Positions 53,174 to 62,553 of a stretch of 64,000 nucleotides of DNA are shown here, in pieces. Position 1 is the stretch's first letter. Every line of letters begins with the position of its first letter. Below the pieces are notes generated by a model. That model searched no databases and was not told the DNA's origin. It saw nothing but the letters and a program-made list of their open reading frames with translations. Both the position numbers and the translations under genes were made by a program. The DNA is from Rosenbergiella collisarenosi (lineage in GTDB: Bacteria; Pseudomonadota; Gammaproteobacteria; Enterobacterales; Enterobacteriaceae): contig NZ_JABBFP010000007.1 in assembly GCF_018494085.1 (NCBI RefSeq), forward strand, positions 1 through 64,000. Reading direction: 5' to 3'.

Positions 53174-54178
53174 TTAAAGTGTATTTGACTGGAACGTTAA
53201 AAAATATTCAGTGATCATCTGTAGCGCTGCAGCACGGATTTCGTCTTTCTCAAACAAAATCTCATGACGAGCGCCCTCCATCACTTGAGGATGATCGCCG
53301 TAACAGGGAGAGCCAGAAAGCATTCTCGCGAGTGCAAACCTATTCTGGGCCTGATTATCGACGACTTGGTCATCGCTCGCCTGTAAGAGTAAAACAGGAT
53401 GTTTTAGTTCTGAGGCGATGCTCTCGATATAGCGACCGGTAAACATCGCCTCACGCACCCAGTGAGTCGTGGGGCCGCCTAGCTGAAGCTCGGGTTGATC
53501 GGCGTAGAACCGTATAGTGCGTTGATAGCGAACGCGGCTGTGCGTCAAGGTATTGATACCAAAGGGCGTAGCATGCCAACGGCCCGTACCGAATGCGAAA
53601 CCTTCCCGTAAATGCGGGCGCATCGCCGTCCAATTGAGTATCCGCTCGACGACCCATTCCGGCATCGGTAAAACTATCCCAAACATTGGGGCGACTAAGG
53701 CGGTTGCCGTAAAGAGTGTAGGGTGACGCTGCGAGAGGAGCGTCACTATTGCCCCGCCCATTGAGTGTGCCAGCGCAAATTTCTGCTGATAGCGCCCCTC
53801 AGGTAACTCTAACTGACATAATTGGCTTAAGTCGTCGACATAATCAGAAAACTGCACCACATGGCCTAACTGAGAATCCTCAAGTAACCGATCTGATAGC
53901 CCTTGTCCTCGGTGATCGACGATGAAAATATCGTAGCCACAGTTGAACAGATCCCACGCTAACTCAGGGTATTTGACGTAGCTTTCTGAACGTCCAGGGA
54001 CGATCATTATCGCTTTTTTATGCGAAGGCGATGTTAAACGGACGTAACGAATAGTTACCCCGTCTTTACCCAAAAAATGTCGTTCTTGTCGCTGACGCCA
54101 AAACGATAATAAAGGACCGGTGACGAACGCAGAGAACGCTTTCTCCCTGTGAGTCCATTGCGACTGCAGCTTTTTCAT
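53174..54178 (-). CDS. pldB: Lysophospholipase L2 PldB
   Basis: A 334-residue alpha/beta hydrolase. The nucleophile elbow AHSMGGA (near residue 138) gives the catalytic Ser; VDHRGQGLSDR and the late ARHEILFE (His) and LLLQASDDQVVD (Asp) complete the triad. It is inner-membrane associated in E. coli and acts on lysophospholipids. It lies 2 bases after rhtC and upstream of yigL. Confidence 0.93.
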   Translation of the reverse strand: MKKLQSQWTHREKAFSAFVTGPLLSFWRQRQERHFLGKDGVTIRYVRLTSPSHKKAIMIVPGRSESYVKYPELAWDLFNCGYDIFIVDHRGQGLSDRLLEDSQLGHVVQFSDYVDDLSQLCQLELPEGRYQQKFALAHSMGGAIVTLLSQRHPTLFTATALVAPMFGIVLPMPEWVVERILNWTAMRPHLREGFAFGTGRWHATPFGINTLTHSRVRYQRTIRFYADQPELQLGGPTTHWVREAMFTGRYIESIASELKHPVLLLQASDDQVVDNQAQNRFALARMLSGSPCYGDHPQVMEGARHEILFEKDEIRAAALQMITEYFLTFQSNTL

Positions 54179-54180
54179 CG

Positions 54181-54804
54181 TTAGCGAGAGAAGATCAGGT
54201 GCAGACCAAATGCGACGAATAGCGTGCCCGCGATTCCATCAATCCATTTTGCAAGTTTTTGATATTTCGCTTTCACCCAAGGCAATGAAAATAAGGTCGC
54301 GACTAAGCTGAACCAGACCAGTGTTTCGACTACGATCAAGACAAAGATTGCAGTACGTGTCGCACTACTGACATCATCACCAACGATCAAGGAAAAGATA
54401 CTCCCAAAGTAGATAATCGCTTTAGGGTTGGAGAGATTAGTAAGTAGTCCCCGTAAAAAAGTATTTTTCTTACGGCCGCCGCCGAGTGACGAGCTCGTCG
54501 CTTCGACCGCACTGTGCGGCTGCCGAGCAGATCGAATCATCTGTATTCCCATCCACATCAGATAGCCCCCCCCGCCCAGCAGAATAAGCTGGTGTAACCA
54601 TGCCATCTGTTTCAGGATAAGGTTCAGCCCTAGCAACGCAACGGCTGCCCAAATGGCAACGGCAAGCGTAATACCGATAACGCCCTTAAACGCATCACGT
54701 CGCGATTGACTCGCGGCAGTCTGAGAAATGAAGAAGAAGTCAGGCCCGGGGCTCGCTAACGCGACGATCTGAACTAACGCAACGGTCAGAAAGAGGGAAA
54801 TCAT
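54181..54804 (-). CDS. rhtC: Threonine exporter RhtC (LysE/RhtB family)
   Basis: A 207-residue inner-membrane exporter closely matching E. coli RhtC: LVQIVALASPGPDFFFISQTA (about residues 10-30), WMGIQMIRSA and FLRGLLTNLSNPKAIIYFGSIFS. It pumps out threonine. The rhtB gene that stands between rhtC and pldB in E. coli is absent. It lies 36 bases after recQ. Confidence 0.92.
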   Translation of the reverse strand: MISLFLTVALVQIVALASPGPDFFFISQTAASQSRRDAFKGVIGITLAVAIWAAVALLGLNLILKQMAWLHQLILLGGGGYLMWMGIQMIRSARQPHSAVEATSSSLGGGRKKNTFLRGLLTNLSNPKAIIYFGSIFSLIVGDDVSSATRTAIFVLIVVETLVWFSLVATLFSLPWVKAKYQKLAKWIDGIAGTLFVAFGLHLIFSR

Positions 54805-54840
54805 AGAAACTCCTTGTTATGACATTACTGCCAGGGATGA

Positions 54841-56664
54841 TTATTCATCGTCTAGGTGTTGCTTTATCAACTGCATAAACGGACGCCCGAAGCGCTCCAA
54901 TTTACGTTGCCCGATACCGTTGATCCCCAACATCTCAGAGGCAGAGATGGGTTGTAGCTCTGATAGCTCAATGAGGGTCGCATCGTTAAAGACCACATAA
55001 GGGGGGATATTTTCCTCATCGGCGATCGCTTTACGTAGTTTACGTAATTTAGCGAACAGTTTTTTATCGTAATTGCCCCCCAATAATTTATGGGTAGCAG
55101 GACGCTGTTTTGTCACGATAACCCGCGGCACCGCGAGTTGTAGCGTAGACTCGCTGCGTAGCACCGGCCGGGCGCTTTCTGTTAGCTGTAAGGCTGAATG
55201 CTGGCTAATATTTTGTGTCACAAATCCAAGGTGGATCAGTTGTCGTAATACGCTAACCCAATGCTCATGGCTATGATCACGGCCAATCGCATACACCGGC
55301 AGTTTGTCGTGACCCAGATCCTTGATCCGCTGATTCGCCGCGCCGCGTAACACTTCGACGATATAGCCCATACCAAATCGCTGCCCTACCCGGTAAATCG
55401 TCGACAACGCCTTTTGCGCATCCACCAGGCCATCGTAGCGGCGAGGCGGATCTAAACAGATATCGCAGTTACCGCATGGCGCTTGTCGACTTTCCCCAAA
55501 GTAGTTAAGTAGCACTAGACGCCGACAGGTTTGTGCTTCAGCGAAAGCCCCCATCGCATTAAGCTTATGTCGTTCAATATCTTGGCTGAGGCCCGGGTTT
55601 TTCTCTTCCAAACAACGTCGTAACCATCCCATATCAGCAGGGTCATAGAGCATCATCGCTTCTGCGGGTAAACCATCCCGGCCCGCTCTCCCGGTTTCCT
55701 GATAATAGGATTCAATATTACGGGGGATGTCGAGGTGGAAAACAAAGCGAACATTAGGTTTGTTAATCCCCATCCCAAAGGCCACCGTTGCCACAACGAT
55801 TTGTAGATCGTCGCGCTGGAAAGCCTCTTGTACACGGGCTCGCTCATCGGCGTCTAGCCCCGCATGATAGGCGCCAGCGCTCCACCCACGACTGAGCAAG
55901 CGAGCGGTAATATCTTCGACTTTAGCTCGGCTGTTACAGTAAATAATGCCGCATTTTCCACGCTGCTCCCGTAAATAAGTGAGCAACTGTTCGGTCGGCT
56001 TATATTTATCGACAAGCGTATAGCGGATGTTAGGACGATCGAAACTACTGATCTGAATAAAAGGATTATGTAGCTGGAGACGCTGCAGGATATCTTGCCG
56101 CGTCGTGCTATCCGCCGTTGCCGTTAAGGCCATAATCGGTAGCTGTGGGAAGCGTTCGCGAAGACGTCCTATCGCCCCATATTCCGGACGAAAATCATGC
56201 CCCCATTGGGAAATACAGTGGGCTTCATCTACTGCTATCATCACGGGTTGCCAGCCGCTGAGTGTGTCGAGAAAGCTCTCCATCATCAAGCGCTCTGGTG
56301 CCACATACAGTAGCTTGATATCACCTTGCTGGCAGGCTTGGAAAATCTGCTGCTGTAGTTCCCTAGGTTGGCTAGAATTCAGACTTGCTGCACTGACGCC
56401 ATTAGCACGCAGTTGATCGACCTGGTCTTTCATCAACGAGATAAGCGGAGAGACGACCAGCGTCAGTCCCGGCTGGACCAACGCGGGTATTTGATAGCAC
56501 AGGGACTTGCCGCCGCCAGTAGGCATGACGACAAGGCAGTCTTGTCCAGCAATTGCCGAGTGTATAATACTGTCTTGACCGGGCCGGAACTGCTGGTAAC
56601 CGAACGTTTCCTGCAGGACCTGGATGGCACTTACCTCCCGGTCCGCTTCTACCAATGTTGCCAC
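54841..56664 (-). CDS. recQ: ATP-dependent DNA helicase RecQ
   Basis: A 607-residue 3'-5' helicase of recombination and repair. Walker A TGGGKS (49-54), DEAH box VDEAHCISQWGHDFRPEY, motif VI YYQETGRAGRDG, zinc cysteines (CRRLVLLNYFGE then CGNCDIC), winged-helix and a C-terminal HRDC domain (ATLIELSELQPISASEML). The start codon is GTG with AGG upstream. The order pldA-recQ-rhtC-pldB matches E. coli. Confidence 0.96.
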   Translation of the reverse strand: MATLVEADREVSAIQVLQETFGYQQFRPGQDSIIHSAIAGQDCLVVMPTGGGKSLCYQIPALVQPGLTLVVSPLISLMKDQVDQLRANGVSAASLNSSQPRELQQQIFQACQQGDIKLLYVAPERLMMESFLDTLSGWQPVMIAVDEAHCISQWGHDFRPEYGAIGRLRERFPQLPIMALTATADSTTRQDILQRLQLHNPFIQISSFDRPNIRYTLVDKYKPTEQLLTYLREQRGKCGIIYCNSRAKVEDITARLLSRGWSAGAYHAGLDADERARVQEAFQRDDLQIVVATVAFGMGINKPNVRFVFHLDIPRNIESYYQETGRAGRDGLPAEAMMLYDPADMGWLRRCLEEKNPGLSQDIERHKLNAMGAFAEAQTCRRLVLLNYFGESRQAPCGNCDICLDPPRRYDGLVDAQKALSTIYRVGQRFGMGYIVEVLRGAANQRIKDLGHDKLPVYAIGRDHSHEHWVSVLRQLIHLGFVTQNISQHSALQLTESARPVLRSESTLQLAVPRVIVTKQRPATHKLLGGNYDKKLFAKLRKLRKAIADEENIPPYVVFNDATLIELSELQPISASEMLGINGIGQRKLERFGRPFMQLIKQHLDDE

Positions 56665-56680
56665 ACGCTACCTGTTTTAA

Positions 56681-57562
56681 TCAGAGAACATCGTTAAGGG
56701 TTAGACCAATACCGACTCGGGTTTGGCGGTGATTATAGTCAATCAACGATTCGCCATAACCACTATAGACTTGGGTGTAGAACCTAACATTAGGCGTGAT
56801 TGGATAGCTCCATCCAAGCTGCGCACCACCGTATCCTGAGTTCCAGTTATATTGGCCTTCGACGCTGAAGACACTTTCGCCCCATTTGTAGCCTAATTTA
56901 GCACGATAATGGCCCATATATTTGATGATATCAGGGTTATCGTCATCGCCACCGCCCGTATCAAGACGAACCCACGGTTTGATTTCAGCGGTAATATTAT
57001 CATTTTTCGCCATCAAACGCAGGTAGGCTCTGTTCCAGCTCCGCGAGGTCGGATCGCTCCGTCCATTCGATTCGTGGTTAAAGCCTGTCTCTACGTCACG
57101 CAGCGTCCAGTTGCCCAGCGAATAGTCCGTTGCCCAGCCGACAAAAAGTTGTGGCTCGTAGTTCGTCTCACGAAATGGAGACGATTCTTTGCTGTTGGAT
57201 ATTTGCCACCACGATCGTTGGGTATATGATGCGGCTAAGACCGAGTTATCGCCGAGGATACCGCGCCAGATTGGAAAGGCGAGGCTCAATTGGAACTTAA
57301 GCTCGTCCTTACGTGCGTTATGACCCCAGTTGTAGCTTTCAATAGCGCCTTTATTCATATTACTGGTATAGGTGTACAGCACGTAGTTACTTTCGTAAGG
57401 ATACAAAATAAAAGCACTATCATGTTTTTGTAGTAAATTTGAGATAATGCTGCCATCGACTGGCGAGTTGTTTTGTACCCCGACGTCATACCCACTACTT
57501 TGCGCGTTAGCCCCCAAAGGTAACGCTAGCGCTGCTGCCAGCACCAAATACTTTCGTTGCAT
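56681..57562 (-). CDS. pldA: Outer-membrane phospholipase A PldA (OMPLA)
   Basis: A 293-residue outer-membrane beta-barrel phospholipase. Signal peptide MQRKYLVLAAALALPLGANA; the catalytic site is in TGFNHESNG (His and Ser) with Asn in SRSWNRAYLRL. It removes misplaced phospholipids from the outer leaflet. The ATG at 57562 was chosen over a GTG five codons upstream because it opens the signal peptide; the protein ends shortly before recQ (16-base gap). Confidence 0.95.
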   Translation of the reverse strand: MQRKYLVLAAALALPLGANAQSSGYDVGVQNNSPVDGSIISNLLQKHDSAFILYPYESNYVLYTYTSNMNKGAIESYNWGHNARKDELKFQLSLAFPIWRGILGDNSVLAASYTQRSWWQISNSKESSPFRETNYEPQLFVGWATDYSLGNWTLRDVETGFNHESNGRSDPTSRSWNRAYLRLMAKNDNITAEIKPWVRLDTGGGDDDNPDIIKYMGHYRAKLGYKWGESVFSVEGQYNWNSGYGGAQLGWSYPITPNVRFYTQVYSGYGESLIDYNHRQTRVGIGLTLNDVL

Positions 57563-57651
57563 AGTTATCCCTATCACCTGTAATGAATAAAATTTGGCTA
57601 GAAACCTAAAAAGACTTTCTTAAGGGTATAATTTTGACCTGAAATCGCTTT

Positions 57652-57783
57652 TTATGACAGCAGAATATGATGATAAATAGTAGCAACAGTAACACTATGA
57701 ACGCGTTGACTATTTTTAGTCGAGGACGGGGAAGGAATGAGTGAGAACAACGAGCAGAATATCGATAAATAGAGGGAAGTCAT
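57652..57783 (-). CDS. Possible 43-residue small protein between the DUF1471 gene and pldA
   Basis: An ATG with a strong ribosome site (GGAGGGAG, 3-10 bases away) opens a 43-codon frame beginning MTSLYLSIFCSLFSLIPSPS, which has a hydrophobic N-terminal stretch like a small membrane or exported peptide. No family is recognised and the codons are A/T-rich. It lies 22 bases after the DUF1471 gene on the same strand. It may be a chance frame; comparison with relatives would decide. Confidence 0.3.
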   Translation of the reverse strand: MTSLYLSIFCSLFSLIPSPSSTKNSQRVHSVTVATIYHHILLS

Positions 57784-57805
57784 GATCTCCCTCCAATAAC
57801 CGACG

Positions 57806-58042
57806 TTAATTTTTACGGCCGAGCCCTGCAACATCTTGAACGTTATGTAATATAGCAGTCATCCTTACAAAATTACCGGAACTCGCCCCAGTAATTTTAT
57901 ACTCAGCTCCATGATTATCCGCGATCTGCATAATTTTATTTTCGGCGCCTTGTAACGAAACATCGGTTACAGAGATACTTTTAGCAGAGGTTACGGCCGG
58001 TAAGGCAAGTACAGCAAGCATCGCGATGGTTATTTTTTTCAT
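57806..58042 (-). CDS. DUF1471 (YdgH/BhsA/McbA-like) periplasmic protein
   Basis: A 78-residue exported protein: signal peptide MKKITIAMLAVLALPAVTSA, then a small DUF1471 domain (KSISVTDVSLQGAENKIMQIAD, HGAEYKITGASSGNFVRMTAILH). Related proteins in E. coli (BhsA, McbA, YhcN) answer stress and affect biofilms. The ATG at 58042 has AGGAGA; the frame extends nine codons further without support. It stands where rarD, yigI and others lie in E. coli. Confidence 0.82.
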   Translation of the reverse strand: MKKITIAMLAVLALPAVTSAKSISVTDVSLQGAENKIMQIADNHGAEYKITGASSGNFVRMTAILHNVQDVAGLGRKN

Positions 58043-58321
58043 AATTATGGCTCTCCTGGTGTGAGCCATAAAAGTACATGTTTGGCCGTAATTAAGCGTT
58101 TCGTTTTGTAAAAAACTGAATTAAAACTTATCAATTGCTAAGATATTTTTTTACAAACCTAGAGTTGAATCACAAAAAATTCAGAGCACACTTAATCTTC
58201 CCCTTTTATATCAATCTGTTGGGTAACAACTCAGGGAGTAGAGGGTAAGAAACAATATCAATGGTGATAAATGCTTAAGTAAACGAGGGCAGTGTCTACC
58301 CGCCAACTTGAGATAGCGCAA

Positions 58322-58345
58322 TAAAAAACGGCGCTTCTGCGCCGT
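58322..58345 (-). terminator. Intrinsic terminator of corA
   Basis: A 7-bp G/C-rich stem (ACGGCGC / GCGCCGT, 58328-58345) with a 4-base loop, followed on the minus strand by six T. It lies 8 bases after the corA stop. The remaining A/T-rich sequence up to the DUF1471 start (58043-58321) shows no gene. Confidence 0.9.
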
Positions 58346-58353
58346 AATAAGAG

Positions 58354-59307
58354 TTAAAGCCAGTTTTTCCGTTTGAAGTACAGATAAGGCGCTAAGCCGG
58401 CCAGTATCATTAATAGAATTGCGCCAGGATAGCCAAACGACCATTTCAGCTCCGGCATAAACTCAAAGTTCATACCATAACTCGATGCCACCAGCGTTGG
58501 CGGTAAGAATACGACCGATACGACTGAGAAGATTTTAATAATACGGTTTTGTTCGATACTAATGAAACCCATTGCCGCTTGCATCAGGAAGTTAACCTTT
58601 TGGAATAAGGATTCGTTATGCGGTAGCAGTGAATCGATATCCCGTAAGACTTCACGAGCTTGTTCCAATTGGTTAGCAGGCAGACGCGCTTTACGGATCA
58701 AAAAGTTTAAGGCGCGTTGCGTATCCATTAAACAGAGGCGAACTTTCCAACCAATATCTTCCAGTTCGGCCAGACGCGAGAGCGCGTCATCGTACTCTTC
58801 TCCCTGTTGGCCTTCCATGATCACGCGACTCAGCTTTTCTAATGCGCTATAGATATTCTCTATCTCGTCAGCAAGCTGCTCGATTTTCGTTTCAAATAGA
58901 TCGAGTAAAACTTCAAACACGTTCCCATCAATAAGTGTTTGGCTGCGCGCGCGCATACGATAGAGGCGGAAAGCAGGAAGCTCACGTTCACGGAGTGTAA
59001 AAAGACGTCCATCACGGATGGTAAACGCGACGGTCGCATTCCCTGCATGGTCATCCGCATCTTCATAGAAGAAGAAGGAGTGAATATGTAAACCATCTTC
59101 GTCTTCAAAAAAACGCGCGGAGGCTTCGATATCTTCAAGTTCTGGCCGAGTGGCTAAGCCTTGGCCTAATGTTTGCTGTACCAGATCACGTTCATCTTCG
59201 TCTGGCTCAATCAAGTCGACCCAAACGGCATTCGAAAGCGCGATATTGCTCTCTTCAGGTTCCATCCGGCTCAAACGATTTTCTTCGAGTTTGAAAGCAC
59301 TTAACAT
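58354..59307 (-). CDS. corA: Magnesium/nickel/cobalt transport channel CorA
   Basis: A 317-residue (E. coli 316) pentameric Mg2+ channel: a large cytosolic domain ([24 protein letters not shown]), long stalk helix and two C-terminal membrane helices, with the signature [11 protein letters not shown] loop and the terminal KRKNWL. The ATG at 59307 matches the family N-terminus MLSAF; an upstream start adds 12 residues without support. A long leader with a short ORF precedes it and a strong terminator follows. Confidence 0.96.
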   Translation of the reverse strand: MLSAFKLEENRLSRMEPEESNIALSNAVWVDLIEPDEDERDLVQQTLGQGLATRPELEDIEASARFFEDEDGLHIHSFFFYEDADDHAGNATVAFTIRDGRLFTLRERELPAFRLYRMRARSQTLIDGNVFEVLLDLFETKIEQLADEIENIYSALEKLSRVIMEGQQGEEYDDALSRLAELEDIGWKVRLCLMDTQRALNFLIRKARLPANQLEQAREVLRDIDSLLPHNESLFQKVNFLMQAAMGFISIEQNRIIKIFSVVSVVFLPPTLVASSYGMNFEFMPELKWSFGYPGAILLMILAGLAPYLYFKRKNWL

Positions 59308-59494
59308 AGCAGTATGACTCCCCTTGCTTATCGGCAGGGACAAGACAAAGCTAATACTCGTCCATTACTGGGCGTAGGTTAGCTGAACTCGAACACGGGG
59401 CTCACAGATTGTGAAAATATCAGCGCTGACGATCATGATGACGGGAAATAATCACCGGTAAACAGCTAAGTTCACCGGTCAAAGAGAGGTAACC

Positions 59495-59551
59495 TTAGCA
59501 GTTTTTCCTAGTACGTAGGAAGTTGATCCAGCATCGACTGGGTGTGTCCAA
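59495..59551 (-). CDS. CorL-like leader peptide upstream of corA
   Basis: An 18-codon ORF (MDTPSRCWINFLRTRKNC) starts with TTG nine bases after AGAGG, about 190 bases upstream of corA. Salmonella corA has a leader ORF, corL, of about this size, whose translation affects Rho-dependent termination of the corA leader in response to Mg2+. Position and length fit; sequence identity to CorL could not be checked. A TTCCTA/TAGGAA dyad (59505-59521) overlaps the end of the ORF. An alternative 8-codon ATG frame starts inside it. Confidence 0.5.
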   Translation of the reverse strand: MDTPSRCWINFLRTRKNC

Positions 59552-59569
59552 GGTCTTTGTCCTCTAAGA

Positions 59570-59575
59570 ATTATA
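59570..59575 (-). promoter_or_regulatory. Candidate -10 element of corA
   Basis: TATAAT on the minus strand in the 317-base gap between uvrD and corA (59308-59624). A start about seven bases further on would give a leader of roughly 255 bases that contains the CorL-like ORF near its 5' end. No good -35 at 17 bases is evident. Confidence 0.5.
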
Positions 59576-59624
59576 GTGGGCGCATGTTACGCTGAGACGA
59601 AAATATCGTCAAGAACCCTAACCA

Positions 59625-61787
59625 TTAAACTGTTTCTAAACGTGCATAGGCTGCAACAAGCCATTTCACGCCCTGTCCTTGGAAGGCAATTTGCAGGCGA
59701 CAATGCTCGCCGCTGCCCTCTAAATTAATAATCGTTCCTTCACCAAATTTGGCATGCTGCACGCGCTGCCCGAGTGTCCAGCCGCTATCATTTGCAATAA
59801 CCGGCGCGCCCATGCGTTTTGTATCAACAGGCCGAGTGATATTCGCGCGTGACCTGACCTCTTCCACACATTCCTCAGGAAGCTCGCCGATAAAGCGGGA
59901 GGGCCGATGGCTGACCTCCTTACCATATAGACGTCGGCTTTCTGCGAAAGTTAGGGTCAATTTTTTCATCGCCCGCGTCACGCCGACGTAAGCAAGACGG
60001 CGCTCCTCTTCCAAACGCCCACTCTCTTCGATCGACATTTGGCTCGGGAACATCCCCTCTTCCATGCCCACAATAAAGACTTGGCTAAATTCTAAGCCTT
60101 TAGCAGAGTGTAACGTCATCAACTGTACCGCATCTTGCCACTTATCGGCTTGCCCTTCCCCCGCTTCGAGCGCCGCATGGGAGAGGAAAGCTTGAAGTGG
60201 CATTAAGTCTTCATTTTCATCTTGGTAGCTAAATTGTCGTGTCGCCGTGACGAGTTCCTCAAGGTTCTCAATACGAGCTTGACCCTTCTCGCCTTTTTCC
60301 TGTTCATACATAATCCACAGACCAGAGTCCTTGATGACCCTGTCAGTTTGTACATGAAGGGGCATTTCTCCCGTTTCATAGACCAGCGAGTCAATAAGCT
60401 CAATGAAACGTTGTAGCGCAGAGGCGGCTCGTCCCGCGAGTACTTTTTCTTGCAATAATTCACGCGCACTTTGCCAGAGCGTCATCTGTCTATCGCGGGC
60501 AAATCGACGTACAACATCCAGCGTACGATCGCCAATCCCTCTTGTCGGCGTATTCACTACGCGTTCGAACGCCGCATCGTCGTTACGATTCGCCATCAGC
60601 CGTAGGTAGGCTAGAGCATCTTTGATTTCTTGGCGTTCGAAGAAGCGCATGCCACCGTAGATACGGTAAGGCAAAGTACTTTGTAGTAAAGCTTCTTCCA
60701 AAACCCGAGACTGGGCATTGCTACGGTAAAGAATGGCGCTATCGGCTAGCGCTCCGCCCTGCTCATGCCATTGACGGATACGATTGACGACAAAGCGTGC
60801 CTCATCCAGTTCGTTAAAAGCGCAATACAGTGAAATTGGATCGCCGGGATCGTCTTCCGTCCATAACTCTTTACCCAATCGCCCTGAGTTATTAGCGATA
60901 AGGATGTTAGCTGCTTGCAAGATATTGCGCGTTGAGCGGTAGTTCTGCTCGAGCCGGATCGTCTGCGCTCCAGGAAAATCGCTGAGAAAACGTTGAATAT
61001 TTTCGACTTGTGCACCGCGCCATCCATAGATCGATTGGTCATCATCCCCCACGATCATCACTTTGCTACTATCGCCGGCCAGCATGCGGATCCAAGCATA
61101 TTGAATATTGTTGGTATCTTGGAATTCGTCGATTAACAGATTGGTGAAACGCTCACGATAGTGATTGAGGAGATGTGGCTTGTTAAGCCAGAGTTCGTGA
61201 GCGCGCAATAATAATTCTGCAAAATCGACTAACCCGGCACGGTCACAGGCTTCCTGATAGGCTTGGTAAATGGATAGCCAAGTTTTCTCGACAGGATTCC
61301 CGTAGCTATCGATATGTTTCGGGCGTAGGCCTTCATCCTTCTTACCATTGATGTACCACATGGCCTGACGCGCAGGCCACTGTTTATCGTCTAAGTTTAG
61401 GGCCTTAATTAACCGCTTAAGCAGACGTAGCTGATCTTCGCTATCGAGAATTTGGAAATCGGCTGGCAGACCCGCGTCAAGAGGATGCGCGCGTAGAAGC
61501 CGATGTGCGAGTCCGTGGAAGGTGCCGATCCACATCCCTCCTTGACTGGTTCCAACGACTTCTTCAATACGGTGGCGCATTTCGGCTGCCGCCTTATTGG
61601 TAAACGTCACAGCCATGATTGAATAAGGGGAGCAACGCTCAACGGTTAATAGCCATGCAATACGGTGCACTAAGACTCGCGTTTTACCACTGCCTGCGCC
61701 AGCTAGAACCAATAAGTTACTCCGCGGAGCGGCTACCGCCTCGCGCTGTTTATCATTTAAGCCGTCGAGCAGTTCAGAAACGTCCAT
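59625..61787 (-). CDS. uvrD: DNA helicase II UvrD
   Basis: A 720-residue superfamily 1 helicase of excision and mismatch repair, same length as E. coli UvrD. Walker A GAGSGKT (30-36), DEFQDTNNIQYAW (motif II), MIVGDDDQSIYGWRGA, LMTLHSAKGLEF and YVGVTRAMKKL motifs are present. The ATG at 61787 fits the family N-terminus MDVSELLDGLNDKQREAV; a GTG two codons upstream is also in frame. A LexA box lies 29-48 bases upstream. Confidence 0.97.
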   Translation of the reverse strand: MDVSELLDGLNDKQREAVAAPRSNLLVLAGAGSGKTRVLVHRIAWLLTVERCSPYSIMAVTFTNKAAAEMRHRIEEVVGTSQGGMWIGTFHGLAHRLLRAHPLDAGLPADFQILDSEDQLRLLKRLIKALNLDDKQWPARQAMWYINGKKDEGLRPKHIDSYGNPVEKTWLSIYQAYQEACDRAGLVDFAELLLRAHELWLNKPHLLNHYRERFTNLLIDEFQDTNNIQYAWIRMLAGDSSKVMIVGDDDQSIYGWRGAQVENIQRFLSDFPGAQTIRLEQNYRSTRNILQAANILIANNSGRLGKELWTEDDPGDPISLYCAFNELDEARFVVNRIRQWHEQGGALADSAILYRSNAQSRVLEEALLQSTLPYRIYGGMRFFERQEIKDALAYLRLMANRNDDAAFERVVNTPTRGIGDRTLDVVRRFARDRQMTLWQSARELLQEKVLAGRAASALQRFIELIDSLVYETGEMPLHVQTDRVIKDSGLWIMYEQEKGEKGQARIENLEELVTATRQFSYQDENEDLMPLQAFLSHAALEAGEGQADKWQDAVQLMTLHSAKGLEFSQVFIVGMEEGMFPSQMSIEESGRLEEERRLAYVGVTRAMKKLTLTFAESRRLYGKEVSHRPSRFIGELPEECVEEVRSRANITRPVDTKRMGAPVIANDSGWTLGQRVQHAKFGEGTIINLEGSGEHCRLQIAFQGQGVKWLVAAYARLETV

Positions 61788-61815
61788 AAGCACCGTTGCA
61801 TAAGTAAGAGAAAGA

Positions 61816-61835
61816 GGCTGTATATATCTACAGCT
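61816..61835 (-). promoter_or_regulatory. LexA (SOS) box of uvrD
   Basis: CTGTATATATCTACAG (61818-61833) is a near-perfect CTGT-N8-ACAG LexA operator between yigB and uvrD. E. coli uvrD is likewise LexA-controlled, so SOS induction of uvrD is expected here. Confidence 0.9.
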
Positions 61836-61836
61836 A

Positions 61837-62553
61837 TTATAGCAAGCTGGTCAGTGAATCCAACCGCGAAATTTCAAGATGTGGAAGTAACCGTGCGAGG
61901 CGAGTCGTGGCGATATTTTGTTGGCGATCATTAATCCAGCAAGCTTGATATCCGGCTATTAATGCGCCTTGTACGTCAGTAATCAGATCGTCGCCAACGT
62001 GCAAGATGTGGTTAGGGGATAGGCTTAAACCACGCGCAGCGATCTGGTAGAGGTCCCCTGCTGGTTTTGCTCGGCCATCTGGCCCCGCACGCAGCACCAA
62101 CGTAAAATAATCGGCGATCCCTAACTGTTCGACGTCGGCATTACCATTGGTAATGGCGACTAATGGGACTTTGGTTGCGAGCTCAGCAAGTACTTGATGC
62201 GTAAGGGGTGAGATATGTGCCGCACTGCGCCACTGGTGGAATACCGCCATGACTGCCGCCGCCCCAGACTCTGCCTCTTGCGTACTTAACCCTGCCTGTA
62301 GCATCACTTTCTTAAGCGCGGCGTGGCGCCACGCAGTCATATCATGGGTAATAGCGGGCGTTTGTAGCTCGACTTCCCGCCGTGCTTGATCGTAATCGCC
62401 GGTCGTTATTGATGCAAGACACGGATGCCACGCCTGCAGTGCCTGATGCGTTTTCTCAACGGTGGTAAGGATCACTTGCCGATTATCGTACAGCGTATCA
62501 TCTAGGTCGAAGGTGATCGCCTGTGGGCGGTGGATCGGTCGATAAAATCGCAT
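61837..62553 (-). CDS. yigB: HAD phosphatase YigB (riboflavin pathway)
   Basis: A 238-residue HAD hydrolase. Motif I ITFDLDDTLYDN (residues 13-24), motif II VAITNGNADVEQLG, motif IV HVGDDLITDVQGAL. E. coli YigB can dephosphorylate 5-amino-6-ribitylamino-uracil phosphate in riboflavin synthesis. Its ATG shares one base with the xerC stop; the yigA-xerC-yigB-uvrD order follows E. coli. Confidence 0.94.
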   Translation of the reverse strand: MRFYRPIHRPQAITFDLDDTLYDNRQVILTTVEKTHQALQAWHPCLASITTGDYDQARREVELQTPAITHDMTAWRHAALKKVMLQAGLSTQEAESGAAAVMAVFHQWRSAAHISPLTHQVLAELATKVPLVAITNGNADVEQLGIADYFTLVLRAGPDGRAKPAGDLYQIAARGLSLSPNHILHVGDDLITDVQGALIAGYQACWINDRQQNIATTRLARLLPHLEISRLDSLTSLL

